From: Tubiluchus corallicola
Taxonomy: Eukaryota > Priapulida > Priapulimorpha > Priapulimorphida > Tubiluchidae
NCBI GenBank assembly: GCA_030141605.1
Contig: JAQGDQ010000021.1
Span: 188,001 to 252,000 of the forward strand
Direction of reading: 5' to 3'
Length of the DNA stretch: 64,000 nt
A model generated the notes under the pieces. That model saw only the letters and a program-made list of their open reading frames with translations, searched no databases and was not told where the DNA came from. A program made the position numbers and the translations under genes. Below are positions 25,501-40,400 of the stretch, one piece after another (within the stretch, counting starts at the first letter, position 1; every line of letters begins with the position of its first letter).

Positions 25501-28500
25501 AGTTAGCTTTGTCTGCACTCATTTGTTAAACCCATTCATAGAGCGGCGTTAGCAATTGCTATTTCAATCGATTCTTTCATTTTTGCGATCTCGAAATTAG
25601 CTATACCTTAACGAGAGGTGTTTGAAACAGCCGTATACAAATTTTGTTAATTATTGCGTACCTGGTACTACCTGCTTCCAGGAAAGATTATAAGTCGTTT
25701 GCGTTATGCGTGCTTTTCGCGGCACTAAGCGTGCGTAACGATGAGTTTTCCGAAATTAGTTGCATGATGTCTGAATACGCAGTGACATTATAATAAACAA
25801 CTTTTAATAGCTGGCCGGCCTTTAATGATAATATGTTTGTAAACCGCTTTATGCGGTTAATTGTATTAAATCCTGTTGATGTGACACGGTATACGTGTAA
25901 TTTAGGAATATCAATTCATGTCATTACAAAGGATGTATCTAGAGACCTACGTATGCTGGCATGAAATTAACAAGCTTGGTTACAGCTGTAATACACATAA
26001 TAAGCTCGCTGCACAGAGTCGTGACAATGCGGAATGCTTAATGATTTTTCGTATAATTAAGAAAACTAGACGTCGGTTTATTTCGATTTCCAGTGCATGT
26101 GACAACTTTAACGGAGGCAGCAAAGGTTCTTACCAGGAGTAACGAGCACTAACGATTTGCGATTATTTTAGATGACATTATATGAACTATAAGTGAGTAT
26201 ATAATAGGATTACCCAAGTAACATACTGAAATTTTCAAAACCATCACCACAAATAAATGTTGTTACATGCGAAATGAAAAATCTTTGCTGCTTTTACCTG
26301 ATATGTCGAACAAAATATAGCCTACATGTCAGGCATTATACACACTATGGAAGTAAATCTTTTATGGCCTATAATTTATACGAAAAATCACTGCTTTTGC
26401 CACGCGGGATTGAAAAAATCTAAAGTATTGTGCACTACATTAAATAAAAGATTTGTCGTATAACGTTTGTAGGTGTGCACAGTATTATTATCTCTGGTAA
26501 AATAACGAAATTTAACACAAAAAGAGAAAAGTTGTTGTTTTAATCAAATGAAACCCTCTGTTCACAGCTCACACAAGTAATGCCTATAATATTGCTTTAT
26601 ATTACTTTACTATTATATTGGGCTATTAGATTGTTTTACTATTTTATCAGGTTATATTTGAATGCGTTGTATTAATTACAGTCTCCAGTTGAAAAACATT
26701 GCTGAGGTAGTCGAAACAGTTTGGGTTTTAATAAATGATATATATAATACGCCCGCTGAATCAAGTCTTGTTCATGTCAGAATAGTCCCGCGTACTGATA
26801 AAGGACATCAGACAAGACTGGTCACGGATGCCGGGCCTTTTGAGATTTGGGCCTTTTTCACAGGTGACTAAAAATTCTGAGCGCATCACCAATGCCTTGT
26901 TAAAATTGTTAAGTAGGCCTACACCACAATCCACAATCTAGTAATTTGTAAACTACTGGAGAATTGTAACATGAAGAAAAGATTCGTACTTGTATTTATA
27001 AAAAATATTTGTATGGAAACTTGTTTTATGAAATTAGTTGAAAAATTACAGAATATGTTCAAATATTCCGCATCTCTTTGAATCTTGCTATCCCCTTTCT
27101 ATTCCCTCAGGTCGCACTGGCCTTTTGTACCGAATTTTGCTTCTTTCAAGACTGATATAGCATTTAAGGCGCTATATCTCATATACATATTATAATATCC
27201 GCCGAAAATATAAAATTATTGTAATATTAAATATTATAATAATAACATTATATTATTATTCCGTAAAATGAGTAATTACCTGAACATTACACTGTAAATT
27301 CTAACACCATGGTTACTGACACAGCTGAGTTTGCTTTATCTGACATTGATTCATATCCAAAACCAGGAGTTTGTTTTCAACGAAATATTGCTAGTCACGG
27401 ATTAATCTGGTTTGCACGCAGTTGGATAGTCCTTTTGGAACTTTTACCTTCGGAACAGTTTATGGAAAGGGGTACTGGAATGCTTGTGTTTCATCTCATA
27501 CTGGGGTTCAGTATTCAGTAATAACGTGAGGCACCTACTGACGCCAGTGAGTAATTATATGCACTCCCAGGTATTGCACTGGTGAACTATTGTGACAATT
27601 ATTAACATCAATATTAGCATTCCGTGTGGCAGGTTGCACTTTGAACGTTCTAACTTCTATTGATGACGCATGTTGCAGTGTAGATTCATTGAATACACAG
27701 AACTGTCATGGGATGATATAGCCATATTGTTATCGCTGACTGCTGCATGACATTAATTAGCATTTATGGTTTCTCCACTGAACCCTTGGTTAAGGGACGG
27801 CCTAGAGGTCAGAAACTAATAGCAATTAGCCATCTTATTGTGTAGTTTCCTGTAGGTCTTGCAGAACAAAATTATGTGTTTTTGCGGTTAATGCGGTCTA
27901 CATTCTGTATTGTAATTAGTCTGCGTTCCTTTATTATTGAATACCACAATTACAAATTTAATCGTGCCAAAAATCAACAGACAGCCTTAAATTACGTAAA
28001 TATTTAAAAATTAAAGCATTTATAAATAATTTTGCAAAATAGAACTAGAAATTTCGCCAAGAATTTTTATAAGCATACGTGATTGTTCACAGCTTTATTA
28101 CGGTATGAAGCTTGAATTCTTAGTACTTTTAAAACTTTTCGTACTCGCAAAATTAAGCAGCACTAGTTAGGGTGCACGCGACTGTCAGGAAGACTGTTTC
28201 TGGGTGGTTTCACCTTACACACTGGCCATAATACTTCTTTTGTTGAAAGAGAATGTACGAACGTCCCAACATAGTTCAGATAGTTAAGGTATATACATTA
28301 GCCATGACATTGGCTAAAATACAGTTAATCTTTAATTCATTCATTAATCATACATTAAAACAAATATATGGCGCACTTTCAGAAACAAACTATATTAGAA
28401 ATATCTTTTTCGTGAAAAATTTTGCCATGACTCAGTTTTCAGGTCAGCATGACGATAAAACAATTAACCTGAATTGGGTGTGCCAGGCTAATGGTTTAAG

Positions 28501-28882
28501 CAGTCTGGCTTCTGCGAAGCATTGGCTACACAGGTGGTAAACATGTTTACGGAATTTAACACCTGGAAGGCTTCCTCTCCCAATCAACACTCGTAATTTT
28601 ATTTTAAGTACAAACAGGTGACGTAGGTAATATCGTGAAAAGGGATTCGTCAGTAAATGGATCACTGGAGCATTTTGGACAGGTAGCGAACAGCGATTAA
28701 TAGCCTAAATTTTGGAATGATGAGGAAATACAGGTGACTCCAACAGCCGTAAAGAAGCAGTACTCTAAAAATCTTATATTTTTGCCCGAGGATGGCGTTA
28801 TATAGCTGTATATAGAAAATTAGTCAGTTGCAAAGATTTCTTGAATTTCGTAAGGGCAATAGGTCAACGCTTATCAAGAGTA
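22558..28882. other. Gene-poor interval
   Basis: I found no exon with matched phases and splice sites. Small open frames (23206-23463, 24700-24963, 25918-26142, 26662-26871, 27309-27521, 28253-28540) have no family motif. Around 25.4-26.2 kb CpG is visibly more frequent than in the neighbouring AT-rich DNA, but without a recognisable promoter or gene. The region directly after 22557 presumably contains the promoter of the unknown minus-strand gene. Confidence 0.45.
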
Positions 28883-29052
28883 GATTCGTTTCCCAGCTAA
28901 AGGCTCTCCCGTAGAGAAGTTTTTCCCCAGAAAAACTCATCAAAACTTTTTTTGCCAGAAAAACCTACTTCTCAGAAAAAAGATTTTCCCGGAATTGCCA
29001 TTTCAGGCATATGAGGGTAGACTCGTTCCCCAGAAGAGGTTTTTCGCTGGAT
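28883..29052. repeat. Degenerate CCAGAAAA-unit repeat, copy 1
   Basis: A run of imperfect short units around TTCCCCAGAAAAA and GCCAGAAAAACC, ending with TTGCCATTTCAGG. A second copy with the same unit and an ATTTACCATTTCAG segment is at 42529-42690. Both copies are followed within about 300 bases by a long purine/pyrimidine tract, so tract and repeat may have moved together. Confidence 0.55.
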
Positions 29053-29316
29053 GAAACTTGGCATACTTATTCATCTTGGGGCGTGAAGAATAACCGAGTG
29101 GTCACGATATGTACTTGCCTACCGAAGTTTAGGAATGCCGAGCCTTCCAAATTTTTTACTACGGCTTAGGAATCTCACACTTGGGAGGCTTCTTTCACTA
29201 CAAAGCCGAATCTCAGCCAAAAACGGCACATCATGACTGTCTGCTGTACTTCATGCCATTGCGTCATTTTCAATCATTCTGGGTCAATTTTCAATCATTC
29301 TCAGTCAATAAATATG

Positions 29317-29432
<116 letters not shown>

Positions 29433-29439
29433 TAGCAGA

Positions 29440-30190
29440 AGCTGAGAGGGACTAAGTCCCAAATAGGAATGTACTCTTCCAGGGATGACAAGTTAATTAC
29501 ACATTAACTTAAACAATACAAATTGTACATAACAATAATTATATGACAAACACTAACATCTTGCGAGATCAAAAAGAGTAAAAGTTGTGAATAAAATTAG
29601 GGTAAAAATTATATAATTTATTATAACGTAAAGCATTAAAATTCTATAGTGAACATGAATTATAAATGTGTTAAGCTCAGATATTAAAAGGAGCTTGCCA
29701 ATCTGGTGAAAATTTTGAATAGAAAATTGTGTGAAGAGATGATTGCAAGTTTCATTAAGCCTCTTCGCGTTTCAGTTATTTTTCGTCCATAATGGCACAG
29801 CTTTGAAGCGTAATTGTGAGCAGAAATGAAATCTCGGTTGCCGATTTCGAATGAAACAAACAATTCAAAATTTTGTTTTTCAAGAGCTGATATTAAAGCG
29901 GTATATTTGTTTGTATTGCGAAATCTGGCTTTTTGAATATTTTCTGGAATATCGAATGGTAAGCTCAGCTGCGAGTTTCTGGAATTGACTATACCCTTTT
30001 CAACGGTAGCTGGTCTCGGTAAACCAGCGTACAAAATGGTTGGTTCGTCAGTTTCGTACAGACCGACGAAATATAATTTAGAATTACATGTATTAATATG
30101 CCTCCGAAGATATTTTCCTTGGTCCCATAACAACATAGCGTAGTGACTCTCCATTGCCACAATGCCTGCATATGTTAGGTGTCTGTTTGT
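29440..30190 (-). pseudogene. LINE ORF2 C-terminal fragment (RLE type), copy 1
   Basis: On the minus strand a frame at 30160-29684 contains LPFDIPENIQKARFRNTNKY followed by an ALEKQNFELFVSFEIG stretch. This resembles the VPFD...KxxKYxxL...VVxG core of the restriction-like endonuclease region at the end of R2/NeSL-type LINE ORF2 proteins. Just upstream, in another frame (about 30185-30120), CRHCGNGESLRYVV resembles the zinc knuckle preceding that domain, so the copy is frameshifted. A related copy lies at 37045-37440. The remainder of the reverse transcriptase is missing. Family assignment is by eye. Confidence 0.5.
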
Positions 30191-30239
30191 TCTCTCTGAC
30201 GTTGGTAGACAGAGAGCTTACAGTTAATCGGGGCTTTGA

Positions 30240-31290
30240 TCAAAAACTGTGCAATAAACATAATATTCTCAACCGATAATATAGCGGAAATTTTTGGTAA
30301 CACATATCATATCCTATACAATAAAATAGTTCGGCAGACAGTAGCAAATTTAGCGAAACATTTAGAACAGTTCGGGGTATATAATTGCAGTACATGTGTC
30401 GTGAAATTCATTTTTATGCTTGTAACAGCGCAATAAAAAGTATATGAAGACGAACTGAGTAAAAGAATATACTAGTTAAGCAATTCTTATAACAATTTAG
30501 TTATAACTTGTTCACAACGAATTTTATATTCGCCACAGGAAATACCAAACACCTACTCCTTATTCTTCCGCTGTAGATCGATCTTACGATTCAGAATCTA
30601 TACGTGCACTCGTACAGGCATAAATTAGCCTTCTTAATTAATTAGAGCGGAAATGGATGGTCGCATATGATTATATGCATAGTAATGGAATACGTAATAA
30701 GAATTAAAATATTGTGTAATTTGTGTTATTCACTAACGTCACTCTTGCCACAGACCTGCTGATTTCTTATTGGTGGTGTTGTTAGTAGTAGTGGCGACAT
30801 TGGTGCTATTGCTACTGGCATCGCTTCATCACTTTGCTCGTTGATATTTCCGTCACCACCGAAGTTGAAATAATTTCTGTATTGTAAATTGTTACTTCAA
30901 GTTTGATTAAAATATTTAATCTGAGATTATAAATTTTGGTTGTGAATGCTGTGAGAGACCTCATTGAACTTTTAACATTTTGTCAAATAGGCTGAGTAAA
31001 GCTTTAATGGCAAATGTAATGATATGATGGCGATCCTAGTTCAAAGTCAAATTCATCTTGTTAAAATGTATTTCTCATTTTACACGTAAATTATTCTTCT
31101 GTCCTGCGATATCATTGCAGTTGACATTCATACATGACACTAGAAGTATAGGTTCGGTCCTTGATAGAGTCAAGTGTCATTACATAACAATTATTATGAC
31201 TTACTATATGTATTATATGCAGGCAGCAGGTGTATTGTTATACGTACTTGTATTAGCCTATTGGTCAGCTACAGCTAACATGCATATATG
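30240..31290. other. Non-coding interval
   Basis: No credible exon or RNA gene. A GTTGTTAGTAGTAGTGGCGACATTG-like trinucleotide-rich patch lies near 30775-30810; otherwise plain AT-rich DNA. Confidence 0.4.
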
Positions 31291-34080
<2,790 letters not shown>

Positions 34081-34139
34081 ATACACTTACGAGTTGGAAA
34101 ATGCCTCCTAAATTGGAAGCACCCTTCAAGCAAGCAAAA

Positions 34140-34220
34140 TCTGAAAGTACTCAACAGAAATCCTAGGTTCAAATCCTGGCTGAGAGTGAATCTTTCACTG
34201 CTTTTCTTTGCCAACTGGGA
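34140..34220 (+). repeat. tRNA-derived SINE-like fragment, copy 1
   Basis: GGTTCAAATCC at 34166-34176 matches the internal B box of tRNA promoters and is followed by a tail TTTCACTGCTTTTCTTTGCC. The same order, B box then this tail, recurs at 34414-34469. No complete cloverleaf can be drawn, so it is not called a tRNA gene. Confidence 0.5.
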
Positions 34221-34399
34221 AAGAACGTATCACTAATTAATAATTTGACATCACACTCACATCAATTAGTTAATTACCCTGCACTTTACACAGTTGCGTA
34301 CAAGCATGCACGCAGTCAAACACACATTTGGTTAGGGATGATTGTAAATGTTGAGATAGCTGTTTGTTTTAAAACAATTTCTAACAAGTCTTACATGGT

Positions 34400-34470
34400 A
34401 TAAGGAATCCTCAGGTTCAAATCCCCGCAGACGATCGATTTTTACACTGCTTTCTTTCTTGCCAAGTGGG
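34400..34470 (+). repeat. tRNA-derived SINE-like fragment, copy 2
   Basis: GGTTCAAATCC at 34414-34424 followed by TTTTACACTGCTTTCTTTCT and GCCAAGTGGG, matching copy 1 (GCCAACTGGG). The B boxes are 248 bases apart in the same orientation, suggesting a tandem or dimeric arrangement. Confidence 0.5.
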
Positions 34471-36460
34471 GGTAGTATCTATCAGTGTCAAAAGAGAATG
34501 TCGTTATTCATTTGATAGCTATGTCGTTAATCATTTGACAGCCAGTTAATTGTTAATGAACTACTGTAATTGCATCTCTTTAGTAACACCACTGGTTTGA
34601 TCTAAGCATACCCCATTTATAATTACAATTCATCGCTTTACATACATGTTATCTGATTATTCCTTGCAAAATAATAAAAGAACTATCTTCCGGTCATTAA
34701 TGAGCGTTTTATTGTGCAAGGTATGCAGAGCATTGAAAGTAAGAGAAATATAATATACATCTCATTATAACAAAACGATATTGTATTACTGATGAGTATC
34801 AATTTCACGCTTTGAACCATGCTATACAGCTCTGCTAGGCAGCTGTGATATTGTATGCTGAGCTTCGTCAATAGAATAATGAATGGCTTCGGAAAATATC
34901 AAAGTACGTGCAAGACAAACTGGCATGCATACAGTTTACAGCCATTAATGATACATACTGATATACAAGGACAGGCAAATAAAAAATGGATCGACACTGC
35001 TTGCAGAGACACATATCTCGCTTCTAACAAAGTATGAATGGCTGTTTTTTCTTATTTGTGTAACATGTTCTATTATTATACTGTTTAATTTCCACTTTTC
35101 GGGATTGAAATGTCAGTAACTGATGCACATTTTTCTCTGTTTACTACAGGACAGCACATTCTGTGAGAATACTGGAACTAGTGCCCTTTCTTGTTCTTTA
35201 ATTTCACAGTTTACGCAACAAGTTTCTACATTCTCCTAGGGTGACATCTATCTTCAAGTGCTTGCAAAATTATCATGCATGCCACATCTTCTCGGACTAA
35301 TTACAACACTGAACTACGTAAAGAGTTAGTGTAAGAAGTTTTGAACTGCTGTGATTCTACATAATGTTCAACTGCACTACTGTGCAGGCATAAGTTTTAT
35401 TTGCATGTAACCTGACTAAATTTCTATGGAACCTTAACGAGCTTCACACTCTACCAAAAGAATGAGTTTACCCAGCTGTTTAAACAGGTCAAACAACACT
35501 AGTGTGTTTGGCATGAATTTGCAGTGGGGAAGCTGATAATATCAGATTGTCGTATAAAAAATGGGCAACAATATTTTTCTCGGCCTGTGAAAAAACTGTC
35601 TGAAAATTTCTACATTCGTTGCAAAACTTGAAATGACACCTTCGGAGCAGATAGAAGACCTGCCAAGAAAGGGAGGACAAACTATCAGAAAGATCTAAAG
35701 ATTGTGAAACAAGGGGTCATCGTGTATGTGCTTGACCATAAAGTTAAGCTCTGTTAAAGCTGGTCAGTAAATGGAGATTGCCAGGAACTTTTGGGCAGTT
35801 TTATTTGCCTTGCTGCTCATCTTAGTGGGGAGGATGTATAAATATATTATCTCATTTTAAAGGGATCAAAGCACTGCTATTGAGTGCTGGATCAGCATCT
35901 TTGTAAAGGTGCAAGAGAAGGAGAGGAGCAAAAGAAATGATGTTACACAATCGTAGATTTGAGTCATTTATTTATGTCACTATATAGCAAGTAGCAGTAT
36001 TGTGTATACTATATACTGTACTCCCTTGCCTTTACATATATGTAAATAAAACATGAACATTTTAAGTGCATTACATAAATTATAATGTATAAATGTAAAC
36101 AACAACAAAAAATAGGACATTGCCTCTTCATAATAATATTTCCTTATAAGATTACACTCTTGATCTGTGAGAATATGATGTACACACAAAGTAATTGATT
36201 TAGGTATCAAAGATGGCCTGATGAAGAGACTTAATTTATGTCAATATCAGCTGAGTGAAATCTCCATTAACTAGGCAGACACAAGCTTTTTGCAGAAGTA
36301 TTATTATGTGCTGGCTGCAAGTGAGACAACCCTGGATTAACCATTAGTAAGCACATGCTTAGGGCCTCAGGGGAAGATGGGCCCTTAACAGCTTTTTCGG
36401 AAATTGATTACCCAAAAATAAAATATACCAGCGGCGCTTTCTGTGTTTGTTTAAAATACG
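34471..36460. other. Non-coding interval
   Basis: No exon with phase-matched borders. Short frames on both strands (34683-34871, 34855-35037, 35489-35680, 35980-36210) lack motifs. Confidence 0.4.
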
Positions 36461-36469
36461 ATGGTACGG

Positions 36470-36545
36470 ATATAATATATTATTATATATATTATATATT
36501 GTTATACATATATATGTATATATATATTATATATAATATTAAATG
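36470..36545. repeat. (TA)-rich palindromic tract
   Basis: An almost pure A/T stretch composed of ATATATTATATA-type motifs that can fold on itself. Nothing indicates function. Confidence 0.7.
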
Positions 36546-37044
36546 GACTAACATTGATTTCTGTAAGAAAACTGTTAAGCAAATGTTTGTATTTGTATTT
36601 TTCACTCATATAAATTTCCTTTAGAAATGAAAACGAAGGAGTTATCTTTGCACTGTGTTTCCTAAGATAAATCTTATTCACTATATATTATGCTAATCTT
36701 TGTAATAATCTGCTCTATGTTTATTGATATCCAGTTTGCAGTAGACATGCTGAATGGCTATACTTTTATAAGATTTAGAGTTGCCTCTGTATTTTTAATC
36801 AAATACAATGTAATGTAAAGCTGATTTAATTGTACTGTAAATAAATCTTAGCCCTACTGCAATTTTTTTTCATTTCGAACGATAAAATTTTGTTTTACAG
36901 TTTAGTATTGTTTTTATTTGGAATTTACGCATATATGGGGTAGCGTGATCTTTTCAATGCTTAAAGCCTCTTGAGGTCTTAATCCAGCCTTCAAGTGAGA
37001 TCTGTAGTAATCAACTCAGTAGAGAATGAAGTAAACTATTAAAT

Positions 37045-37440
37045 TTGAAGGACACAGAGTCCCAGATAGGAGTGTGCAGTTGATGATACTTCCCCAGGGA
37101 TAAACAGTTACATACACATACATTACGAATTATGTGTTTGGCACAGACATTAAAGATGGAGCGGAGCCTGCCAATCTGGTGAGACTATTTTTGAATATAA
37201 AATTCCATATGATGAGATGATGGCAAGTTTCATTATGTCATTTTGCATTTTAAGTGTATTGTAATTGTCAGCAGAAGTAAAACTGCAACTGCTGATCTCA
37301 AATGGAATGAACAACACCTCAAAATTTTGTTTTTCAAGATCTGATATTGAAGCGGCATGTCTGTTTATTTTAAGAACTTCGGCTTTTTGAATATTTTCTG
37401 GAATATCGAATGGAATGAAAATTGAACATTTGCGAAACAA
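37045..37440 (-). pseudogene. LINE ORF2 C-terminal fragment, copy 2
   Basis: Minus-strand frame with IPFDIPENIQKA and ISDLEKQNFEVLFIPFEI, clearly related at DNA and protein level to the fragment at 29440-30190, including the region just beyond the stop (ATTATCAAGC-like SSY/SSH segment). It begins about 12 bases beyond the stop codon of the ZBBX-like gene and so occupies that gene's 3' flank or UTR. It lacks the zinc-knuckle part seen in copy 1. Confidence 0.5.
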
Positions 37441-37451
37441 ACGATGACATG

Positions 37452-40400
37452 TTACGATATGTAAGAAAATTCAGATCTATATGAGTGATTAACAGGAGCA
37501 TATCTATCCATTTCACTTGGAGTTCTAGTGATATCTGTTCCACTGGAGAACTGACTAGTATCATCATTATCATCAGCTTCTGTGATACTTGTTCCACTAG
37601 AGGAATGACTTGTATCAGCCTCCTCTGCCTCTTCAGCAAACTCTTCTTGCACTAAGCTGTTCTCTTTCAAAAGTTCACTACGGTACTTCTTCAACAGAAG
37701 ACGCTCATTGTAACTTAACGCCCTCTTATTGAAGTTAACTTCTGTGTTGCCTTGACTAGCCTGCAGTGTTGTTGTACTGGTCTCAACATCAACTGCTACA
37801 ATGTTAAGAAAACTTAGTTTATATTTTCAGCAACTTTTTTATAAAACACTATCTGGAAGATGTACAGATTGGCTTGGTGCCATCTATGAATGAAATGTAA
37901 TTATAACACTTGTGAACCTATGACACTTAAATAGTGCTGAAGACAGAATATGATCGGGGGTCAAAATACACTTTAGACATAGCTGATAACAATATAATAT
38001 TTAGAAATTGACGAAAAGTTTTGTGCAGGTAGAAATAAACTGTCTTGGTCTTCGCATGAACTCACTGGTATCTCTAGCACTTTTAACAATACACGCACTT
38101 AAGTGGAAAAACACAAGCAAGATGCTACTGTATCAGAAGTTTTCAGCTGAATCACAAAATTACAAATAATGTATGGTCAGAAATAATCTTGGAAAATGTC
38201 AAACATGGAGGTAATCAAATAAATTTATATTTTGTAACTTTTATGCACTTGAAACTGCTGACATCATTTACAACTGTGGAAAATAAAAACACTACTCGCC
38301 AAACGTTCAACAAGCACTGAATACCATAACGTTTGAATATTTCACAAAGTAAAACTGTGCACTGGCTGTAATCTTTTGTTTCATAAACATTTGCTACGTG
38401 GAACCTTTTTTGTTGCTTTTTTGTATGATGATAGCATTTTTCTGGAAGAAGAGCAAGGCCCACGTTGACGTTGTGATCAATCACAGCTAGCCTAATTCTC
38501 ATAAACATGTTTTCTAGAGGGAAATAACGTTTTTTTTGGGTGCATACTTTAGTAAAATGCTATGAAACAACACAAATGCATATATAAATGTATGAATAAA
38601 AAAATGCAATTTTCTAATTGCTTTAATAAACTCTGTGTCTGTCAGTACCCGTGAAAGCTTTTCATAACATTTGCTGTTTGCATGAAACCAAATTTTCTCT
38701 TTTTGTTATTTTGACGTCAGCTCTTTATGATCACAATGTTGCTCAGTTCATTGTACCAAGCATGTTTATTAACACAGTGTTGGAGAACGGACTGGAAGTG
38801 TTTCACTAAATCATCAGCATCACCGGGGCATGTCAGTGAAGCCCACCTCAAGTGATTACAATTTTGACCATATCTGAAACATACGCTTATCTCTTTTCTG
38901 AGAAGCTCTAGGTAGTTTTCTCTGCAAATTCATGCCATACATCAGAGATGAGCTCCATCTCATTGTATTTCTCAGACTTCATTAGTTTCGTTATACTTGA
39001 ATGCTAATGTAGCAGCATTTACGTTTTTTCTTTCAACTCTTGCATAGCTCTCTCAGAACCAGCTGCTTCCATCATAGAGTTACACCCACCTGTCTAGCTT
39101 CTCGACCAGCTACATAGAAACTATCAAACCTGTATGGTGTTCCTTTAGACTGTACGAACCCTGGCAGCTAGTGAAAACTTTCTGGGCTAATACAGTAATT
39201 ACAGATGCCGTAACTCTTTCTGGCTAAATTTCATGAAAATTACATTTCAGAGTTAGTGACCTACAATTTTACTGCAATTTTCAAGGATTTTTTAAATAAT
39301 AATAAGAATTATGTCTCGTGCCCACACAGTGCAACCTGACAGTGATGCATTTGTTTACAAAAGTGTCATTTGACAAGCAGAAAACAGCGCATGCAGTGAA
39401 TTTCAAGCACGCCTCAATGATGAACTAGTCCGGCGCGAGATACCAGTGACGCCACCGTAAAACTTTTGCACCCTGTACCTCGTTACTAATTTTTTTTGGT
39501 TCTAGCATATAGTGGATTGAACTAGTTGACAACAAAACTGTGATGTGAGCTTAACACTAAAAATGACTTCATTGCTGCTTTACTTCAGTATCAATGACAT
39601 ATCTGCATTATTTTGTTCATTTACTAACTGGCTAATAATGCAAACTTATAAGGATGAATGAAATTAATAATTAATAAAAGAATGTTTTGCACTTACCATC
39701 TGATTGTTTATGTACAGCTTTTTGTTGTCCTAAATTCTCTCTATAAGTAAACGTACTATCAGTTCCAGCATTTTTACTAAGAGGCAAAATTTCTGTATTG
39801 CAGTGGTGTTCGTTTGCAATGGAGTTGTCTGGAACCCATGCCTAAAATATTATTACATTAGTGTACGGTACATTAATGTGATCCATAGATGTATCTGTTA
39901 TCTACCTATGAAATATGTGTAGGCAGGCAAAATATACTCCAATCAAATCTGAATAGGTGAAATGTAGTATAATTACATTTAGCACATTATGTGTCTAAAA
40001 TATGAGTTCAACACCTTAAAATGAAACAGTGCATTATGTAATGTACATTATATATGTAATATCGAACACGTGTAACATAGTGATCAATCATATGAAAAAT
40101 ACAGGTGTGCACTATCTAAAGACTCTAAACATGTATAACATTGTCCAGTGCTACACTGACCTGCCTAAAACTTAAACTAAAACTAAAACAAGTGGCTTGT
40201 CTGGCAATAGCAGTAGCAATATATAATCTGTACTTAATCCACATAATGTAAATTTGTGTTTGTAAAGTCTTTAGGAAACTGATATCATAGTATGTATACA
40301 AATGTATGAGTTCAATTCCAGAATAAATTTGAAACATTTACCACGCTATACATTGATGTTATATAGAAGCGAGAAAAATAAACACAAAAAATTGAAAATG

